From: Conexibacter sp.
GTDB taxonomy: Bacteria; Actinomycetota; Thermoleophilia; Solirubrobacterales; Solirubrobacteraceae
Direction: 5' to 3'
DNA: 5,686 nucleotides
NCBI GenBank assembly: GCA_025964295.1
Contig: JAOPZD010000331.1
Location: forward strand, 1 to 5,686
In this document: positions 5,165 to 5,686 of the stretch, piece by piece
Numbering within the stretch: position 1 is the stretch's first letter
Layout of the letters: every line of letters starts with the position of its first letter
The notes under the pieces: generated by a model
The model's database searches: none
Told to the model about the DNA's origin: nothing
What the model saw: the letters and a program-made list of their open reading frames with translations, nothing else
Position numbers and translations under genes: made by a program

Positions 5165-5686
5165 TCACCACGGCGATGGGGCGTAGTCCTTGAGGAAGAC
5201 GCCGTGGAGATCCTCGCCGGCCTCGCCGCGGACGATGGGGTCGTAGACGCGGGCGGCGCCGTCGACGAGGTCCAGCGGCGCGTGGAAGCCCGCGTCGGCG
5301 AGCCGCATCTTCGTCGGATGCGGGCGCTCGTCGGTGATCCAGCCCGTGTCGACGCTCGTCATCAGGATGCCGTCCGACTCGAGCATCTCGCCGGCGCTCG
5401 TGCGCGTGAGCATGTTCAGCGCCGCCTTGGCCATGTTGGTGTGCGGGTGGCCGGGACCCTTGTAGCCGCGGCCGAACTGGCCCTCCATCGCCGAGACGTT
5501 GACGACGTAGGTGCGGCGCGCGGCGGAGGCGGCCAGCGCGGGGCGCAGCCGGGAGACGAGCAGGAACGGTGCGGTCACGTTGGCGAGCTGCACCTCGAGC
5601 ATCTCGAGCGGGTCGACCTGGTCGACGGACTGGGTCCAGCTGTTCTCGTGGTGGTGGTCGGGTACGAGCCCGCCGGCGTCGATCGC
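5165..5686 (-). CDS. SDR-like oxidoreductase, C-terminal 173 residues (N terminus beyond window)
   Basis: The reading frame is open to the right edge, so this is the C-terminal part of a longer protein. The ATG at 5602 is internal, because the 28 codons before it (AIDAGGLVPDHHHENSW onward) continue smoothly into MLEVQLANVTAPFLLVSRLRP. That stretch, then TYVVNVSAMEGQF, MAKAALNMLTRTSA and VDTGWITDERP, match the second half of the short-chain dehydrogenase/reductase Rossmann fold: NVSAM is the strand with the active-site Ser, AKAALN the Lys helix, and DTGWI the segment after it that resembles the usual PG-V-T region. The nucleotide-binding Gly motif would be outside the window. The usual YxxxK motif reads TNMAK here (visible residues 83-87), so the catalytic Tyr is missing at its normal place, although Tyr75 is nearby. 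Substrate and activity are unknown, and it could be a non-catalytic or atypical SDR. Confidence 0.8.
   Translation of the reverse strand, partial: AIDAGGLVPDHHHENSWTQSVDQVDPLEMLEVQLANVTAPFLLVSRLRPALAASAARRTYVVNVSAMEGQFGRGYKGPGHPHTNMAKAALNMLTRTSAGEMLESDGILMTSVDTGWITDERPHPTKMRLADAGFHAPLDLVDGAARVYDPIVRGEAGEDLHGVFLKDYAPSPW

Noticed and set aside
5165..5602. The ATG at 5602 as the true start of the SDR protein
   Set aside because: The frame continues open to the window edge with family-like sequence (PDHHHENSW and onward). The SDR nucleotide-binding half is missing without it, so the real start lies outside.

Overview
The window is a very GC-rich bacterial segment. It uses GTG starts, overlapping genes, strong G/C preference at third codon positions and a lipoprotein-type substrate-binding protein. 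This fits a high-GC Gram-positive, and the protein sequences look most like Thermoleophilia/Solirubrobacterales (Conexibacter, Solirubrobacter and relatives). That placement is recognition from memory, not a search result.

Layout. (1) The left edge, bases 1-589, is on the minus strand: an ECF-like sigma-70 factor whose stop overlaps (ATGA) the start of a second gene that leaves the window. (2) Bases 590-777 are a divergent intergenic region. It carries the ribosome binding site of the sulfate operon, a weak promoter candidate and three related short motifs that could be operators. (3) Bases 778-4413 on the plus strand are a compact four-gene sulfate/thiosulfate ABC importer operon: sbp-like lipoprotein, cysT, cysW, cysA. 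Its junctions are tight: TAG directly followed by ATG, then an 11-bp overlap, then a 4-bp ATGA overlap. (4) Bases 4414-4875 on the minus strand encode an Rrf2-family regulator that converges on cysA with no gap. Both stop codons lie in the loop of a perfect 7-bp G/C hairpin. (5) Upstream of rrf2 on the same strand are a 71-residue, very acidic protein with no large hydrophobic residues, and then the C-terminal part of an SDR-like oxidoreductase running off the right edge.

How they fit together. The binding protein would capture sulfate outside the membrane, CysT and CysW form the channel, and CysA powers it. The adjoining Rrf2 protein has no cysteine, so it cannot hold an Fe-S cluster through cysteines as IscR does. 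It is a good candidate for a CymR-like sulfur regulator of this operon, possibly acting at the repeats before sbp. The sigma factor, acidic protein and SDR have no evident functional tie to sulfate.

Most of the window is conventional. The points most worth a second look are the shared-stop hairpin, the repeated motif before sbp, the cysteine-free regulator, the acidic mini-protein and the SDR with an altered active-site pattern. I see no clear sign of a wholly new multi-gene system, mobile element, CRISPR array or structural RNA gene.
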